Source: Gigaspora margarita
Lineage: Eukaryota > Glomeromycota > Glomeromycetes > Diversisporales > Gigasporaceae
Reading direction: 5' to 3'
Length of the DNA: 64,000 nucleotides
Assembly: GCA_009809945.1 (NCBI GenBank)
Contig: WTPW01000658.1
Span: 117,025-181,024 of the forward strand
Position 1 is the first letter of the stretch. Each line of letters opens with the position of its first letter. Below the pieces are notes generated by a model. It was given only the letters and a program-made list of their open reading frames with translations. It searched no databases and had not been told where the DNA came from. Below, piece by piece: positions 35,717-45,045 of the stretch. The position numbers and the translations under genes are program-made.

Positions 35717-36650
35717 ACAAATTTTGATATCTGATACTTATAAAATTATCACATATCACAAATACAATTAAATTTTATATCTAGTTATTAGATTTTTCTT
35801 CAGTCGCTTACGTACAGTATGATGCACCCATAATGCGTTTATAACATATTTAGTTAGTGTAATTCTGAAAGATTATAATAAGAAATTTTTTTATAGTGTT
35901 TGTTATATACTTTAAATTGATACAAAAATCTGTATCACTTAGCCAAAAATTTTGCTAACCCAAGACAGAAAATTCTCACATGATATTGTGGAATATGATG
36001 GTCTGTTTTATGTATTACATTAATAAGAATATTGCATAAAAAAATAAGGTTCGCACACAAAATTAGGTTTATAGTTTGTATCACTTACTTGCAGAATTAA
36101 TTCTCACAGTTAATAACAAATATTATGAATTTCTAGAAAGGCTTTTCTTATTATATACAATTTTACGATAAGAAAAAGCATGAATAGAACTTAAAAAGGC
36201 TATAAGAAAATTATGTATAATGTTCTTAATTAGTAGTTTTCTCTAAATACATATGTCGCAAGAACTTGGAATCTCTGCCTTCTCTGAGATTGTTGAGATT
36301 GTTAACTTTTTTTACATCACAGGAGAGATCGTAGAATATAAGGAGTCTAATTTTACCTAAAAATATCAAAATAGCTTTATATGTAGAACTTATAGCCCGA
36401 ATAGACTTGCTTTATATAGTAGGATCTAAATTGTATTAGGTAATGTATATTTCTTTCTGGCAGGTTCTAAAATCTAAAGAATAGATGCTATAAATATAAG
36501 TAATTTTTCTGCTTCTTGTAGATGGGTTATAATAATATTTTTTTGCTCATATAAATTTTTTTACCTGACTATAATTTTTAAAGTAATGTCATTTTGTCTA
36601 ATGCCAACTATAAAAATGAATTTGACTTACTATATTTTTTGTATTTAGGA
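35717..36650. other. non-coding or intronic DNA
   Basis: AT-rich with stops in all frames; TTTTTTGTATTTAG at 36637-36650 is a good 3' splice site for the next coding block, so part may be intron. Confidence 0.4.
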
Positions 36651-37068
36651 ACGTGAAATAAGCACTAAAGATAGCACCACCCCCAAGACTAATAACAAAG
36701 CTACCATCCCCAAGACTAACAATGCTACTACCTCCAAGACTAACAATAGCACCACCCCCAAGACTAATGATGTTACCACCCCCAAGACTAATGATGTTAC
36801 TGCCCCAAGACTAATGATAGCACCACCCCCAACTATTCTAAATCAAAATGTCAATACAAGCCAAGAGAATTTTTATCTTGTAAGTAAACTTTATACCATG
36901 CTAGTACATTCATGCTAAAATATAATTATTAGAATTAAGTCTTTATTTTACTAAAAATTAGATAATGAGACCTAGAAAAAAATGTCAAAAGAAAATCTAG
37001 AATGTGATAGGGATAATGATGATAATAATTGGTTAAATCCTGGTCAGCGAGAGAAAATATTAAATTAA
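36651..37068 (+). pseudogene. Thr/Pro/Lys-repeat protein, two exons, one-base deletion
   Basis: Exon 36651-36878 follows TTGTATTTAG and ends before GTAAGT. It contains six 9-residue repeats of the form TTPKTNDV / TTPKTNNA encoded by a 27-bp minisatellite (36672-36835). In the sixth repeat a missing base (ACTGCCCC against ACCACCCCC) shifts the frame. Exon 2, after AAAATTAG, reads MSKENLECDRDNDDNNWLNP and GQREKILN to TAA at 37066, with a TAG in a Trp position just before. It could be the 3' part of the SANT-like gene or a separate gene. Repeats of this kind are usually disordered linkers. Confidence 0.55.
36672..36835 (+). repeat. 27-bp minisatellite, six units
   Basis: Unit ACCACCCCCAAGACTAATGA plus GTT-like ends; units differ by a few substitutions, and the last has lost a base. 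Confidence 0.85.
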
Positions 37069-37118
37069 ATGTAAACCCATTAAGAGCATTTTGTATTATA
37101 TAATAAATATATATTTTA

Positions 37119-37142
37119 GACACAGAGTGTTTTGCTTTGCAG
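37119..37142. repeat. double-hairpin word, variant
   Basis: GACACAGAGTGT followed by TTGCTTTGCAG: two small dyads in tandem, same layout as those at 35535, 35598, 37604 and 38537. Confidence 0.5.
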
Positions 37143-37259
37143 TGAAATTTATGAAATTTTTTAATAGAATTTGAAAGAATCCATTGTTTTGCAATAATAA
37201 TTATCAATATTTTTTTGAAAGATTATAATTTTTTATGAAAATATATTTTATAATATTCT

Positions 37260-37983
37260 ATGGTTTTTCATGAAAATTATTCAAATCTTCTTACTCAACT
37301 ACCACCTTCATTAATAAAAGCTGGATGGAATTGGCTTACAATTCGAAAAAAAAATCCATTATCAAAAAGTGAAGCCAGTAGTATTAGCCCTATTATAGAG
37401 GCATTTTTAAAACATGAAGTTGATAGATATCAAAGAAAAAAAAAATCTCAATATAATCCTATGAATGCAGAGCATCTCTGCTCTATAATAGAAGTACCAG
37501 TTTCAAGATCTGAAGAGGCATGCCTCAAAGAGGCACCTAATAGCTTGCTTTGCAGGCCCTATAGGGGCGATTCAAAGAGTCATACTAATATTCAAGTAAT
37601 TAAGACCCAAAGGGTCATTGCTCCGCAATACTCTGAAGAAGAGGTTAATACTAGAATCAAAGAAGCTACAGATAATTTACAGCAAGAATTTATTAAATCT
37701 ACTGAGGAAACCTTAAAAACTATTAAGCAACAAAAAGATATAGAATGCAATTAAATTAAGATAGATATGGCTAATTGGAGTACAAAATTATTCGAACTTA
37801 TATTAAAAAAAATTATCTGAGATGGTACTATATATAATATTATTCATCAGTTAGAAGAAAAAGATGGTAAATCATATTCTAATATATCTTAGAAAAAGTG
37901 ATTTATGCATTTTTTCCATATAGAAATATCTCGAACTTGTAATATATTGCATGGAATGCAAGGTCTAAGACTACTAATTATTT
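37260..37983 (+). pseudogene. unknown Polinton-like element protein, degenerate
   Basis: An open frame of 164 codons from the ATG at 37260 (FHENYSNLLTQLPPSLIKAG, WNWLTIRKKNPLSKSEASSI), then a helical Glu/Lys-rich part (SEEEVNTRIKEATDNLQQEF). TAA at 37752 is followed in the same frame by more coding (KIDMANWSTKLFELILKKI, stop, DGTIYNIIHQLEEKDGKSYS, two stops in Trp-like positions, FMHFFHIEISRTCN), so the original protein ran to about 37983. The stops fit CGA to TGA and TGG to TAG/TGA. Palindromic words at 37514-37525 (GAGGCATGCCTC), 37544-37568 and 37604-37629 sit inside the coding part. I recognise no domain. Confidence 0.6.
37604..37629. repeat. double-hairpin element, copy 3
   Basis: GACCCAAAGGGTC then ATTGCTCCGCAAT, within the unknown gene but read in another frame (TQRVIAPQ). 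Confidence 0.7.
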
Positions 37984-38536
37984 TTTTTTGGGTGAATTAG
38001 AAATTTGAAGCTTTGCTTCCTCATCTTTATTATAAACAGAAAGTGGAATAGTAATACTTTTTCCATTACCTGATGCTATAAACTCACACTTTACTATAGG
38101 TTCCCAGCTAGCTTGATGTTGCCATCTAGTACCAAGAATAAATAATGATATATCATTACCATTATTATTTTTTTCTGTTGGTAAAACTAAAATCTCATCC
38201 GAAATTGTTAAAGTATCATTTCCAATACCTAAAGTAACAGGTATATCAGAATAGCTCCCAATAGAATGTTTTTTACCTACAGCACCTGTTAGTTTATAAA
38301 CCTTTTTTCTATCTATTTTAATCCAAAATATTTTAAAAAATGGTTTGCGATATTTTCAGAAATGTGCCTATCTGAATCTGTATCGAGTAATGCATGAGGT
38401 ATTTCTAAATCATATACTTTACATGAAATAGTAGCATAATTATTGGGTTCTTTTATTTGCAAAAAGTTTATTTTTAATGAGTCAAGCCAATTTTGATATA
38501 ACTGAGCTTCTTGATATTGTTTTATAGCATAATTTA

Positions 38537-38560
38537 GACGCGAAGTGTCCTGCTTCGCAG
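38537..38560. repeat. double-hairpin element, variant copy 5
   Basis: GACGCGAAGTGTC then CTGCTTCGCAG, 24 bp; compensating changes keep both stems. It is in frame in the minus-strand gene (SSAKQDTSRLN). Confidence 0.65.
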
Positions 38561-38611
38561 AAGAAAAAGACCCTTCTATTTTTTCACAAAAATTGCTTGA
38601 AGTCAGAGATA

Positions 38612-38637
38612 AACCCAAAGGGTCATTGCTTCACAAT
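38612..38637. repeat. double-hairpin element, copy 4
   Basis: AACCCAAAGGGTC then ATTGCTTCACAAT. In the gag-protease pseudogene, which runs on the other strand. Confidence 0.7.
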
Positions 38638-40780
38638 ACTAGCGTATCATTTTCTGAGCATGCAAGGAAAAATGGTTCTAAAATAATTTGATACTTTTTT
38701 ATTATATTTTCCCATACTTTGTCTACTTCTTTATTCGTATAATTTTTTGAATGATACGAATAAAATGAGTCTTTCATTTCAGAAAATAATTTACTAAGAT
38801 CTGTATATATTTCAGTTAGAATTTCTTTAGGACATCGAAAAATATATCTTGTTAAAACATATTTAACTGATTCTAAAAATATCTGATTTTCATTAATAGC
38901 TTTTTTATTAATATTTGGTTTTTTGGATTTCTTTTTTATAGAAGACTTAGAAACCCCTCTTTTTTTAATATTAAAACAATTAGTTTTTCTATATTCAATC
39001 TTACTATTTTCTTGATCACTTTCTTCTTGGTTACTTTCTTCTTGATCGCTTTTGTTAATTATATATTCTATATCTTCTTCTAATTGGCTTTGGTCTATAT
39101 ATTCGTATTGAGAGCTAGTAATATTATTAATCTTTTAGTCTTTCTAACTTTGGGACAATTCTTTTTTGTATGGCTGGATTTTCTATATATAGAACAGTAT
39201 CTTTCTACCTTCTTTGATTTTGTTAATTGTTTAGCTATAGGTTTCTTTGTATTATATAATTTTTTTGATTGTATATTGTAATTCACATAGCCTAATCTTT
39301 TATATAATTCTTCTTCGATAAAATTTTTTAAAGCATCAGGATCTCTAGATGCATTATCAGAATACCCAGTCTTTGAGCTATAAAATCTAATTCATCATAT
39401 GCTTTTTTATATATAGTTAAATTTTCACTAGGTATTGTATGAGATAAAATTATAGGAACTGATGAATTGCTATTAACTCTATTATATGTAAATATAGAAG
39501 GTTTACGCTCAAGCCATGTGTCTTTAACAGCTGTAAAGAAAGCATTTATATCACCTGGATTTGTTATTTTTACTCTTGTAAATAATTCATTAGGTAAATG
39601 AGTCCATAATATAGCCAATGCATCCTGGTTATTATTTGGTGTCTGTAACAATAAAAGATGAATTCTGTCTTTATAGGTTTGAGGAGTATCAGTAGGGTTA
39701 AATTTTTCTTGAGCTAATCTGGATAAAGAGGTATTGCGTGATCCTATTGTTTCTTTATGATATTTATGACGTAACCAAGCTAAGAATTTGTTGGGGTGTC
39801 AATATTTGTACCTACAAGATATTTAGCTAGAACAGGAATATATTTACCAGACATTTTAGATTTTAAAATTTCAGCTTTTATAGCATCATTAAATCCAGCA
39901 ACTGCCAATGCACTTCCATATGCAAATACTTGTACTATTTTGTTATAATATTCATCAGGAGGTTCCTGTCCTATATATTGGAGGATTTGAGCAATCAATG
40001 CGGATAATGAAGACATAACATCTGTTAAGGTTGCTATGTTTGCTATACTATTCTGTAGCACAAAAACTTGTTGATTTAAATTATTAATTAATTGTTTAGA
40101 ATTTCGAGCATGATTTTTCCACTTCCACTTACTCACTTGTTGTCTAGTTGAATATAAGCAAGTAATAGGTCATTTTTTAGAGTCTTGCACTTATTTTTCC
40201 ATTTGATGCACTGATTTTTTGTAAGATTTAAAAGATGCATAGTAATTGCTCCATTTGACTTATATTCTTGTAATTGCTGATGGGTTCGTCTATTTAAGAG
40301 ATGCAATGCAAATTTTTCTTGAATTAATTTACTAATCCATCTATCTTTATCATGATATGAGAACCACTAGCGATGGTGTTCTTTCACTTCATTATTATAA
40401 GCTATAGTCATTAAATTCAAGTCTATCTCAAAATTATATCATCTTTGTTCACGAGTTAAGTCCTGTTGGAGAGAATTATAATCATTTTGAAGTATAGCTA
40501 ACTGGGTTTGTAAATTTGCTAACTGGGTTTGCAAATCTGCTACTTGATTTTCTGCATAAATTGCTAATGTATTCACCTGTGGATATATATCTAGTACCAA
40601 CTCTTCAAACTTATCTCTAGCTTCAATAATTATTTTAAGATTTTCTTTAATACCATCTAATGAAGATGCTATTGTAATTGGGCTTTGAAAATATTCTCTA
40701 ATGCTATCAACCTCTTGTATAATTCTATGTTTCTGAATTGTAGCTTGATTTTCAATATGTGATATTTGTCGTTGGGCCAT

Positions 40781-41565
40781 ATCTGTATTGAAACTATGAT
40801 TCTTCGAATCTATAGTATTGTTAGACCTATAAAACGCCTAAACGTATATTGGCGATAATTCTTTATCCCGTGATCAGAATTTAATGAAACTACCATCATC
40901 ATGACTGTCTCGATGCAAGCTTTCGAATGGTACCAAAATCATCTCGATTGGACCGTTCTAGCCCACGCTAGTTAAAACTGAATGATTGGTCCTTACAATC
41001 GCCCTAATGTGCCCAAATCTTATTTGTCAACTAATACTGCGCTACACATGACACAGAATATCGGACATTTCAAGTAATCCTAGACATTTGAATTAATCAC
41101 AGACATGTCTGACATTCTAGACATTTGGAACATAACAGTTTTAATAGTTATAATTAACATATCTAATATAGCTGATATTTAGGATATATCTAATATATTT
41201 ATTATCTTTATTATATTTATTATAGCCATTATATTTAGCATTAGCATATATCAAATATATTGATTATATAGATTTCTTTATTTATTATTGTATTTATTTA
41301 TATTAGCCAAACATGTATAAATACTCAAGGTTTTTCCTTTGCTAAAAAGCAGAGTGAAGAATCTCTGGTTTATTGAATAAAATAGAAGTGAAGTAGTGTG
41401 TCTTCACTGAAATACATTTGATACAATTCTTAGTATCCTCATATACTATTAATTGTGGCCTCTTTCGTAATTGCAAATCTCCTAAGCCTCTTTACAAAAT
41501 ACTGCCCAAATAACAGTATCCCTTCTGACCCTTGCATACTACAGTAATTAGTGTAAATTACATAA
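40781..41565. other. non-coding region, LTR-like TATA and poly(A) signals
   Basis: Higher GC at 40850-41050, then GACATTT words (41060-41130). GTATAAATACTC at 41308-41319 and GAATAAAAT at 41374 lie about 60 bp apart, as in the U3/R of an LTR, but no matching second LTR was found. Confidence 0.35.
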
Positions 41566-41569
41566 AGTG

Positions 41570-41895
41570 TCTCCCTGCATTAGTCGCTCTAGTCTCTAGC
41601 ATTTCTCTAAAGAGGTAGAAATCTAGGTTGACAGTTTCATAGGAATTTTTATACAAAACAAGTATTTTTTCATTAAGCTTGTCTATTTCTTTCTGAAAAA
41701 ATGCTAATTGCTTTTCTAAATAATCTATATAATTTTCTTGCTTTTCAGATTCTTTAAATACATTTTCTAACTGTTTTATGAGATTAGAAATTTCTGATCT
41801 TAATGGGTCTAGCTCCTCATCATGAATTGTGATTTCTTTTTCAAGATAATTAATATAATCCTCTTTTAAGACAAGATCCTGTTGTAATTTGCAAA
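41570..41895 (-). pseudogene. coiled-coil protein fragment
   Basis: A minus-strand open run of about 105 codons without its own start: QQDLVLKEDYINYLEKEITI, later LRSEISNLIKQLENVFKESE and YIDYLEKQLAFFQKEIDKLN. The heptad pattern is clear. It is followed by FYLFREMLETRA. The 5' part beyond 41895 is broken by stops. It resembles the coiled-coil start of the gag-like gene in style, not in sequence. Unknown role. Confidence 0.5.
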
Positions 41896-42059
41896 CTCAA
41901 TCTTGTATTGCTAAAAATTACCTTTAAATTGTTTGATTCTTTCACTATCTCCTCCTTTTTGCAATATTTCTTTGGAAGAAACCAATAAGTTTATCTTTGT
42001 TTTTGAAAACTATATATTTACTATATATGTTTTTGAGCTTGTGAAAAAAAATAACGATT

Positions 42060-43302
42060 ATTCCTATAATACAAATAGATTCTAGAAAAGCTCATGAACT
42101 AGATATATCTATTGCTCTGTGTAAGATTTATTATCAACCTAATGGCTATCAAAGAACTGCAAAAAAATTGTATGAAGCTTCTTTAAAAGCTGGATACGAT
42201 TTTTCTATAAATGAAGTGTATAATTGGCTTGAAAGACAGTTATTATTTTTAATTTATAAAACTCATCCAAAGTATATTACTTGTGCTAGCTTTAACAAAA
42301 TTACTGTTTCTATGGAAGTTATACAAGCTGATTTATGTTATATGCCTCATAATAAAGTTGGAAATAAAATTTATAAATATGCTTTGATATGTGTTGATAT
42401 CGCAAGTCGAACTAAGTGGGTTTGCCCTTTAACAGATTGAGATTCGATAGTATTGCTAAAGAATTTATAAAACTTTTTAAATTTTACAACTTTCTTCTTA
42501 AACGATTAAAAATATTGCAAACTAATTATAGTTTAGAATTTTATAGAAAGTGTGAAGAGTTAATGAATAAATATAATATAAAAATTAGCAGAAGCAAATC
42601 AAAGAAAGACAGGGTATAGTTGAAAGATTTAATCGAACTTTGCAAGAGTGCGCATTTTTTATTCAGGATAGTGTAGAGTTATTATTACCTTTAACAGAGC
42701 TTTGTAGAGCTTGGGTAAATGATCTTGCTATATTTCTTGAAAAGCTTGATAATACAAAAGCTCGATTAATTGATATGTCTCCTGCTAAAGCTCAGAAATT
42801 AGAACATATATATGCTAAATCATCCAAACAGGACCCCGAAATATACATAGATAGGTCAGGTATAAGTTTGCTTATTTTTGAGGTTTTTATGCAGATCTTT
42901 TCTATTTATAGTAATTTTTTTGCTTATTTTGAAGTTTTTTTGCAGATCTTTCCTTTTTTAGTAACCCTATAATTAACCTGACCTATCTATGTATATTTTG
43001 GGGTCCTATCCAAACCAAGATATGGTCCTATAGGTTTTGATGAAGTTTGTTTAACATATAATGATTCTGTTTTATATTTACTTGAACCTGGAGAATTGGA
43101 AAGTGGAAGAAAACATGCAACTGATATAAATTGGAGTCCTCAGATTTATCATATCAAGGAATCTTTGATACAAAAAAATCAGCCAATCTTATATTGGATA
43201 GAAGATGATGAAGGCAATAGATCAAAGCGGTCTTTTGTCAGAGAAGAGCTTTTAATCATAAAGGATGTGCAATTACCTCCTCAGTGGGTGCTTGCAAATT
43301 AA
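42060..43302 (+). pseudogene. retrovirus-like (Polinton) DDE integrase, degenerate, MITE-interrupted
   Basis: Integrase that would insert the element DNA. From about 42065: RKAHELDISIALCKIYYQPN, an HTH-like start; the rve core begins VIQADLCYMPHNKVGNKIYK (catalytic Asp 1 present, about 42335); ALICVDIASRTKWVCPLTD; a stop and frameshift; ILQTNYSLEFYRKCEEL near 42515 (Asp 2 is now Asn); a frameshift; GIVERFNRTLQ near 42620 (Glu 3 present); AWVNDLAIFLEKL; the C-terminal part YGPIGFDEVCLTYNDSVLYL to WVLAN at 43302, probably an SH3- or chromo-like tail. A MITE at 42830-43007 splits the last third. Spacing between Asp 2 and Glu fits about 35 residues. Inactive. Confidence 0.85.
42830..43007. mobile_element. 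AGGACC-MITE copy 1, in the integrase gene
   Basis: TIRs AGGACCCCGAAATATACATA then GATAGGTCAGGT, inverted at the right to end ATTTTGGGGTCCT. Exact 8-bp duplication ATCCAAAC at 42822-42829 and 43008-43015. 178 bp. hAT-like by duplication length. Confidence 0.95.
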
Positions 43303-43359
43303 AAATTTTATAATATGAAAGATGCTTGTGGAATGCTTTAAATTGGTGTTCCTGGTCTT

Positions 43360-43818
43360 TTACAAATTAAGAAAATCTTCTGCTTCTTTATCAATCTGGG
43401 CTTCTTTATGATTTTTAGCTAATTTGTAATATAATTTGTATAGTTTTACAATAGAATTAAGAATCTTTGAATTATTGCTGTATTATGCTTTGCAATCATT
43501 CATAGTTTTATTATATTTGTCTTCATTAAGAAATATGATCATAGCTGAATTTAATACATACTCTTCTGGATCTTCTGCTTGGCGTAATTTTTTAATCCTT
43601 TCTTTATAGTTTTGCATGAACTTGCCATCTTTTGGCTTTTTATAATAGAGACCAGCTTTAATTACATTAATTAAAGCTTGCTCAACTTCTTGGTATATGG
43701 GTTTGGTTTCAGTTATTTGAATTTTAGCTAAGGATCTGGCCTTATCAGTTATTTGAATTTTAGCTAAAGATCTGGCCTTATCGGATACTTGATCAATATT
43801 TTTATTAGTAGATGTCAT
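43360..43818 (-). pseudogene. small unknown protein with a doubled 12-residue repeat
   Basis: From the ATG at 43818 the frame is open for 111 codons (KNIDQVS, then DKARSLAKIQIT twice, then KPIYQEVEQALINVIKAGLY and FMQNYKERIKKLRQAEDPEE). After a TAA at 43483 the same frame continues (NSKILNSIVKLYKLYYKLAK, EAEDFLNL), so the ancestral protein was about 150 residues. The repeat is a 36-bp tandem duplication at about 43713-43784. Highly charged, probably helical. No family recognised. Last gene before the right TIR. Confidence 0.5.
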
Positions 43819-43849
43819 TTGAATATGTGATATGTTTTGATTATCTAAA

Positions 43850-45045
43850 GTTTTGTATATGGGTACTAGTACGAAATTCCTTATCTGTTACTTATAAAAT
43901 ATTTTTATTCAATTTGTAAATTAATATGTACTAGGCATATATAAAAAAATGCAATTAGGCAAATATATATGTGATTTTCTTTTATATACTGGAGAGATAT
44001 ATGGTCAATCAAGTATGAATCCTAAAGGGTGCTGGCTTCATAAAATGCAATCAAATGCTTTCCTTGTACTGATTGTGGTAAACCTACTCGTTTTGAAAGT
44101 AAATGATGTTCAGATCATATTAGAAGCTATTATGTTGGTAAACATTATCAAAAGTATTATAAAAAAAAAATAGATACTTACCTTGATTTATATATAGGTG
44201 AATAATATATGATATCAGGTATGATGATGTGATCATTTTTTTGTTGTTATCCAATTTGATTATAAAATATAAAAATAGAGAGTTCTAGCTATATAATTTT
44301 TGGTACTCGGATTTTTATATAGGTAGTAAAGATTTTTTATAGAATATAGGCTTTCTATGATAATTAAAAAGCAAAATAAATACTTTAGCACCCAGGGTGC
44401 CAAAAACATGTTCTAGAAGTATTATTTATGCCCTACATAAGTGGTTGTTGAGATATCTTTACTCAAAGTTTGAAAAGCTTTTGTTTGATAAATTTTTTTC
44501 TAAACTTTGAGCGAGGATATCTTGATAACCATTTATTTAAGTTCAATAAAAATTTTTTGATTCTGATTATATATGCATACATAATTAAAATAAAAAAATA
44601 TTAACTTTAAATAGGAGGTTATCAAGATATTTTCGCTCAAAGTTTGTAAAAAAAAAACAGATAATTATTATAACACAAACTATAGCAAGCTTTTTTCAAA
44701 CTTTGGCAAAGATATCTAGACAACCAACTATCTAAAATTAATAATTTTTTTATTTTAATTATTCAAATATATAGAATCAGAATAAAAAATTTTTATTAAT
44801 TTTAAATAGGTGGTTGTCTAGATATCTTCGTTCAAAGTTTAGGAAAAAATATTAAAACAGAAGCTAGTGGCAAGATTTTTCAAACTTTGAGCAAATATAT
44901 TTTGAAAATTGACTATTTTAATTGTACAGACATATAGAATCAGAATAAAAAAATATAATTTATCAATTTTAGATAGGTAGTTATTATAATATTTTTGCTC
45001 TAAGTTAAGAAGTTAGAAAAAATTATAACTTGATAATTAATTCTG
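43850..45045. repeat. right terminal inverted repeat of the Polinton-like element
   Basis: Reverse complement of 17715-19015 with indels and transitions. Inner edge near GTATATGGGTAC (43855). The outer 44440-45020 is the alternating array with words such as TCAAAGTTT and GATATCTT. Confidence 0.85.
43949..44205 (+). pseudogene. small zinc-binding ORF carried in the right TIR
   Basis: Mirror copy of the gene at 18668-18930, outward-facing. It starts MQLGKYICDFLLYTGEIYG, keeps the Trp at MNPKGCW, then a one-base deletion after HKMQSNAF shifts the frame; the second frame reads CTDCGKPTRFES, a TGA in an Arg position, CSDHIRSYYVGKHYQKYYK. Same gene as the left copy but with different lesions, so the two decayed independently. 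Confidence 0.5.

Larger units (their letters stand above)
38006..40780 (-). pseudogene. gag-like, zinc-knuckle and retropepsin gene, degenerate
   Basis: About 920 codons on the minus strand in one run of broken frames. From the ATG at 40780: a coiled coil (residues 1-113, with LQTQLAN repeated), a basic helical region, a gag/capsid-like helical part (IGQEPPDEYYNKIVQVFAYG at 40015-39960; ALAILWTHLPNELFTRVKIT; FFTAVKDTWLERKP), a CCHC zinc knuckle at about 39165-39215 (YCSIYRKSSHTKKNCPK, second Cys now Tyr and a Gly now Ser), and an aspartic protease (ALLDTDSDRHISENIANHF near 38380, active-site Gly now Asp) ending with DISLFILGTRWQHQ near 38130. Gag-zinc knuckle-protease order is retrotransposon-like; no reverse transcriptase was seen. 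Frameshifts near 40150, 39650 and 38313. Either a gag-pro module taken up by the Polinton, or the remains of an inserted retroelement. Confidence 0.7.
17715..45045. mobile_element. Maverick/Polinton-type large transposon, decayed, with nested insertions
   Basis: The unit is defined by TIRs of about 1.2-1.3 kb (17715-19015 and 43850-45045, inverted to each other, outer ends uncertain by about 50 bp). Between them lie a PolB gene, a DDE integrase gene, two retropepsin-like genes, a SANT-like gene and unknown genes. PolB plus retrovirus-like integrase plus long TIRs is diagnostic of Mavericks/Polintons. Removing the nest 25558-34416 and the MITE 42830-43007 leaves about 18.3 kb, inside the family's usual 15-20 kb. 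No major capsid protein, packaging ATPase or cysteine protease gene was recognised. Nearly every gene has stops and frameshifts. The alternative, a linear-plasmid-derived PolB element, is less likely because such plasmids lack integrase. Confidence 0.8.

Noticed and set aside
19030..43302. Alternative genetic code to explain in-frame TAG/TGA/TAA
   Set aside because: All three stops occur, at Trp, Arg, Gly and other positions, together with frameshifts and lost catalytic residues; the secreted-protein gene reads normally. Decay explains it better.
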